From NCBI GenBank assembly GCA_934644855.1, contig CAKUDJ010000059.1, positions 1-5,976 on the forward strand: a stretch of DNA of 5,976 bases, given 5' to 3'. A model generated the notes under the pieces. The model made no database searches. It worked only from the letters and a program-made list of their open reading frames with translations, and had not been told where the DNA came from. The position numbers and the translations under genes are program-made. Origin of the DNA: an uncultured Elusimicrobiales bacterium (GTDB lineage Bacteria; Elusimicrobiota; Elusimicrobia; Elusimicrobiales; Elusimicrobiaceae). Shown here piece by piece: positions 5,220 through 5,976 of the stretch (within the stretch, counting starts at the first letter, position 1; each line of letters opens with the position of its first letter).

Positions 5220-5684
5220 ATGAAAAAAGGTTTTACTTTGGCAGAATTAATGGCCGTAGTGGTTATTATTGCTATTATTGCCTCCATTGGGTTGGGGGGC
5301 TACAAACGCACCGTAGAGCGCGCCAAACTGACGGAGGGGCTCAATATGGCGCACCAAATCGCGCAGGCGTTGGCGCGTGCCGATTGGGACCGCTATAACA
5401 GTTGCGGTACATTTGATACCCCCTGGGACCAGTTGGATATTGACTCTTCCGGCAAGAAAACAATGGGCAAGAACTCCCTGGACCTGGAAGGGCGCTTTAC
5501 CATTACCCGCGAAGTAGATGTTATAAAAGTAGAGCGCAAGGGCGGGGAAGGTTATACGTTGGAAGTGCCGATTGATTGCGGCTTAAGCCTTGCCAAACTG
5601 AAAGACCGCTGCAAAGGCAATCCGGATTTTTGCATCAGCGCGGGGTTTTCTAACTGTACTAACGGTACCTGCACCAAGCCGTAA
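5220..5684 (+). CDS. Type IV pilin-like protein (prepilin), six C-terminal-half cysteines
   Basis: The 154-residue protein has a class III leader, MKKG cleaved before Phe5. FTLAELMAVVVIIAIIASIG follows, with Glu5 of the mature protein conserved for filament assembly. The basic segment GGYKRTVERAK leads to a helix at about 38-54 and then a variable domain. It has cysteines at 62, 120, 131, 138, 146 and 151, with five crowded into the last 35 residues, possibly a disulfide-bonded tip. AAGGGG stands five bases before the ATG and a TTGAAA/TATAAT promoter is upstream; a strong terminator follows 17 bases after the stop. The N-terminal thirds of this and the divergent pilin are clearly homologous, while the remainders are not alignable by eye, as is normal for minor pilins. 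Role inferred: surface filament or pseudopilus subunit, exported and disulfide-stabilised. Confidence 0.93.
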   Translation: MKKGFTLAELMAVVVIIAIIASIGLGGYKRTVERAKLTEGLNMAHQIAQALARADWDRYNSCGTFDTPWDQLDIDSSGKKTMGKNSLDLEGRFTITREVDVIKVERKGGEGYTLEVPIDCGLSLAKLKDRCKGNPDFCISAGFSNCTNGTCTKP

Positions 5685-5701
5685 ACGGATGTTTTTTCGG
5701 T

Positions 5702-5733
5702 AAACCGCTTGGGGGTTGCCCGGGCGGTTTTTT
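5702..5733 (+). terminator. Strong intrinsic terminator of the plus-strand pilin gene
   Basis: AAACCGCTTGGG (5702-5713) pairs with CCCGGGCGGTTT (5719-5730) over 12 bp, including two T-G pairs, around a five-base loop. The T-run covers 5728-5733. It begins 17 bases after the stop codon. Confidence 0.9.
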
Positions 5734-5745
5734 ATGGATAAATGC

Positions 5746-5771
5746 GGGTAAAGCGGGACGGGTAAAGCGGG
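5746..5771 (+). repeat. Short tandem repeat, two copies of a 12-mer
   Basis: GGGTAAAGCGGG occurs at 5746-5757 and again at 5760-5771, a period of 14 bases. No coding frame uses it. It lies between the pilin terminator and a weak minus-strand T-run hairpin, so it could be debris of local slippage or a protein-binding pair of sites one and a third helical turns apart. Confidence 0.6.
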
Positions 5772-5774
5772 CGC

Positions 5775-5815
5775 AAAAAAAACACACCCGGGCGGTTGCA
5801 CATTCTATGGGTGTG
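5775..5815 (-). terminator. Weak minus-strand terminator-like hairpin
   Basis: On the minus strand CACACCC (5815-5809) pairs with GGGTGTG (5789-5783), followed directly by eight T (5782-5775). The 19-base loop is long, so it would be less efficient than the upstream terminator at 5841-5868. It may be a back-up stop for a minus-strand unit entering from the right. Confidence 0.45.
5785..5795 (+). repeat. CACCCGGGCGG core, copy 1
   Basis: This 11-base core recurs exactly at 5851-5861, 66 bases on. Both copies are preceded by a run of seven or eight A, and the pilin terminator at 5719-5728 shares CCCGGGCGGT. The match suggests that a terminator segment was duplicated locally. Confidence 0.55.
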
Positions 5816-5840
5816 GATTTAGTTTCCGTTTGTATTACAC

Positions 5841-5868
5841 AAAAAAACCGCACCCGGGCGGGTAGCGG
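5841..5868 (-). terminator. Intrinsic terminator for a minus-strand unit entering from the right
   Basis: On the minus strand CCGC (5868-5865) pairs with GCGG (5851-5848) and ACCC (5855-5852 on plus) pairs with GGGT (5860-5863) inside it, with a single-base bulge at 5864 and a four-base loop. Seven T (5847-5841) follow. It has no partner gene within the window on the minus strand except possibly a short open frame ending at 5913. Its second 11-mer core copy is at 5851-5861. Confidence 0.75.
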
Positions 5869-5898
5869 AATAATTTGTTGAAAGGGGGCTTTGGGGGC

Positions 5899-5969
5899 CC
5901 GGTTCGGCTGTTTTAGACAGGGGGAAGAAAAATCTTCTCTCCTGTCCGCCGGTGTGTGTCTAAACCGGC
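5899..5969 (-). other. Dense mutually exclusive inverted repeats, candidate structured RNA
   Basis: Two incompatible folds can be drawn. In fold A, ACCGGC (5964-5969) pairs with GCCGGT (5948-5953). Beside it, GACAGG (5916-5921) pairs with CCTGTC (5941-5946), enclosing GAAGA/TCTTC (5924-5928, 5933-5937) with a four-base loop. In fold B, the continuous 12-mer 5957-5968 pairs with TTTAGACA (5912-5919) and CCGG (5899-5902) with a nine-base bulge. The terminator at 5841-5868 suggests that transcription is on the minus strand. The element may continue past the edge. I do not recognise an RNA family: tmRNA, SRP RNA and rRNA ends do not fit by eye. A partial coding end in the same place is the main alternative: a frame with 20 codons from 5975 to TAA at 5913. 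Confidence 0.35.
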
Positions 5970-5976
5970 TTCAAAC

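Noticed and set aside
5583..5853. Minus-strand open frames overlapping the second pilin's end and terminator
   Set aside because: They run through the strong plus-strand terminator hairpin and antisense to the pilin, with no ribosome site.
5807..5881. Short plus-strand frame MGVDLVSVCITQK of 24 codons
   Set aside because: There is no ribosome site, it overlaps the minus-strand terminators, and its length is expected by chance.
1..5976. CRISPR array, transposase, integrase, toxin-antitoxin or defence genes
   Set aside because: I looked on both strands and found no regularly spaced repeats, recombinase motifs or paired small genes that support any of these.

Overview
The window reads as chromosomal DNA of a bacterium of roughly 50% G+C, with short intergenic gaps, clear AAGGAG-type ribosome sites and recognisable TTGaaa/TATAAT promoters. 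The two short, cysteine-rich prepilins, each with its own promoter and terminator, together with the general gene style, remind me of gut Elusimicrobiota. That placement is an inference from gene style, held at about even odds. No marker gene here settles it.

Layout. Positions 1-2938 hold four genes on the minus strand. In transcription order they are a CbpA-type DnaJ co-chaperone (2938-1973), two tandem OsmC-family thiol peroxidase-like proteins (1915-1517 and 1455-1072), and, behind a strong terminator, the N-terminal three quarters of a KtrB/TrkH-type potassium channel subunit that runs off the left edge. The DnaJ-OsmC-OsmC run looks like a protein-quality and oxidative-stress cluster. A 10-bp hairpin with a T-run separates dnaJ from the first osmC and ends directly against its ribosome site, so the osmC pair may be reached only by partial read-through. 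A divergent MFS exporter (2991-4211, plus) shares a 52-bp intergenic region with dnaJ. Its only visible -10 sequence is a palindrome usable on both strands.

Positions 4218-4393 carry a complete tRNA-Asn(GTT) unit with promoter, tRNA with encoded CCA, and terminator. A 160-bp non-coding stretch rich in inverted repeats follows. Then comes a divergent pair of type IV pilin-like genes (4600-5082 minus; 5220-5684 plus) with back-to-back consensus promoters between them and an intrinsic terminator after each. Both encode a class III prepilin leader and a cysteine-rich C-terminal domain, which suggests secreted or surface filament subunits matured by a prepilin peptidase encoded elsewhere.

Positions 5685-5976 contain no gene that I can defend. 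They hold the second pilin's terminator, a short tandem repeat, two T-run hairpins oriented to the minus strand that share an 11-base core, and, at the right edge, a dense set of mutually exclusive inverted repeats that resembles a structured RNA or an RNA switch. This edge is the least explained part of the window. I see no CRISPR array, transposase, integrase or defence gene, and no clear evidence of an undescribed multi-gene system.
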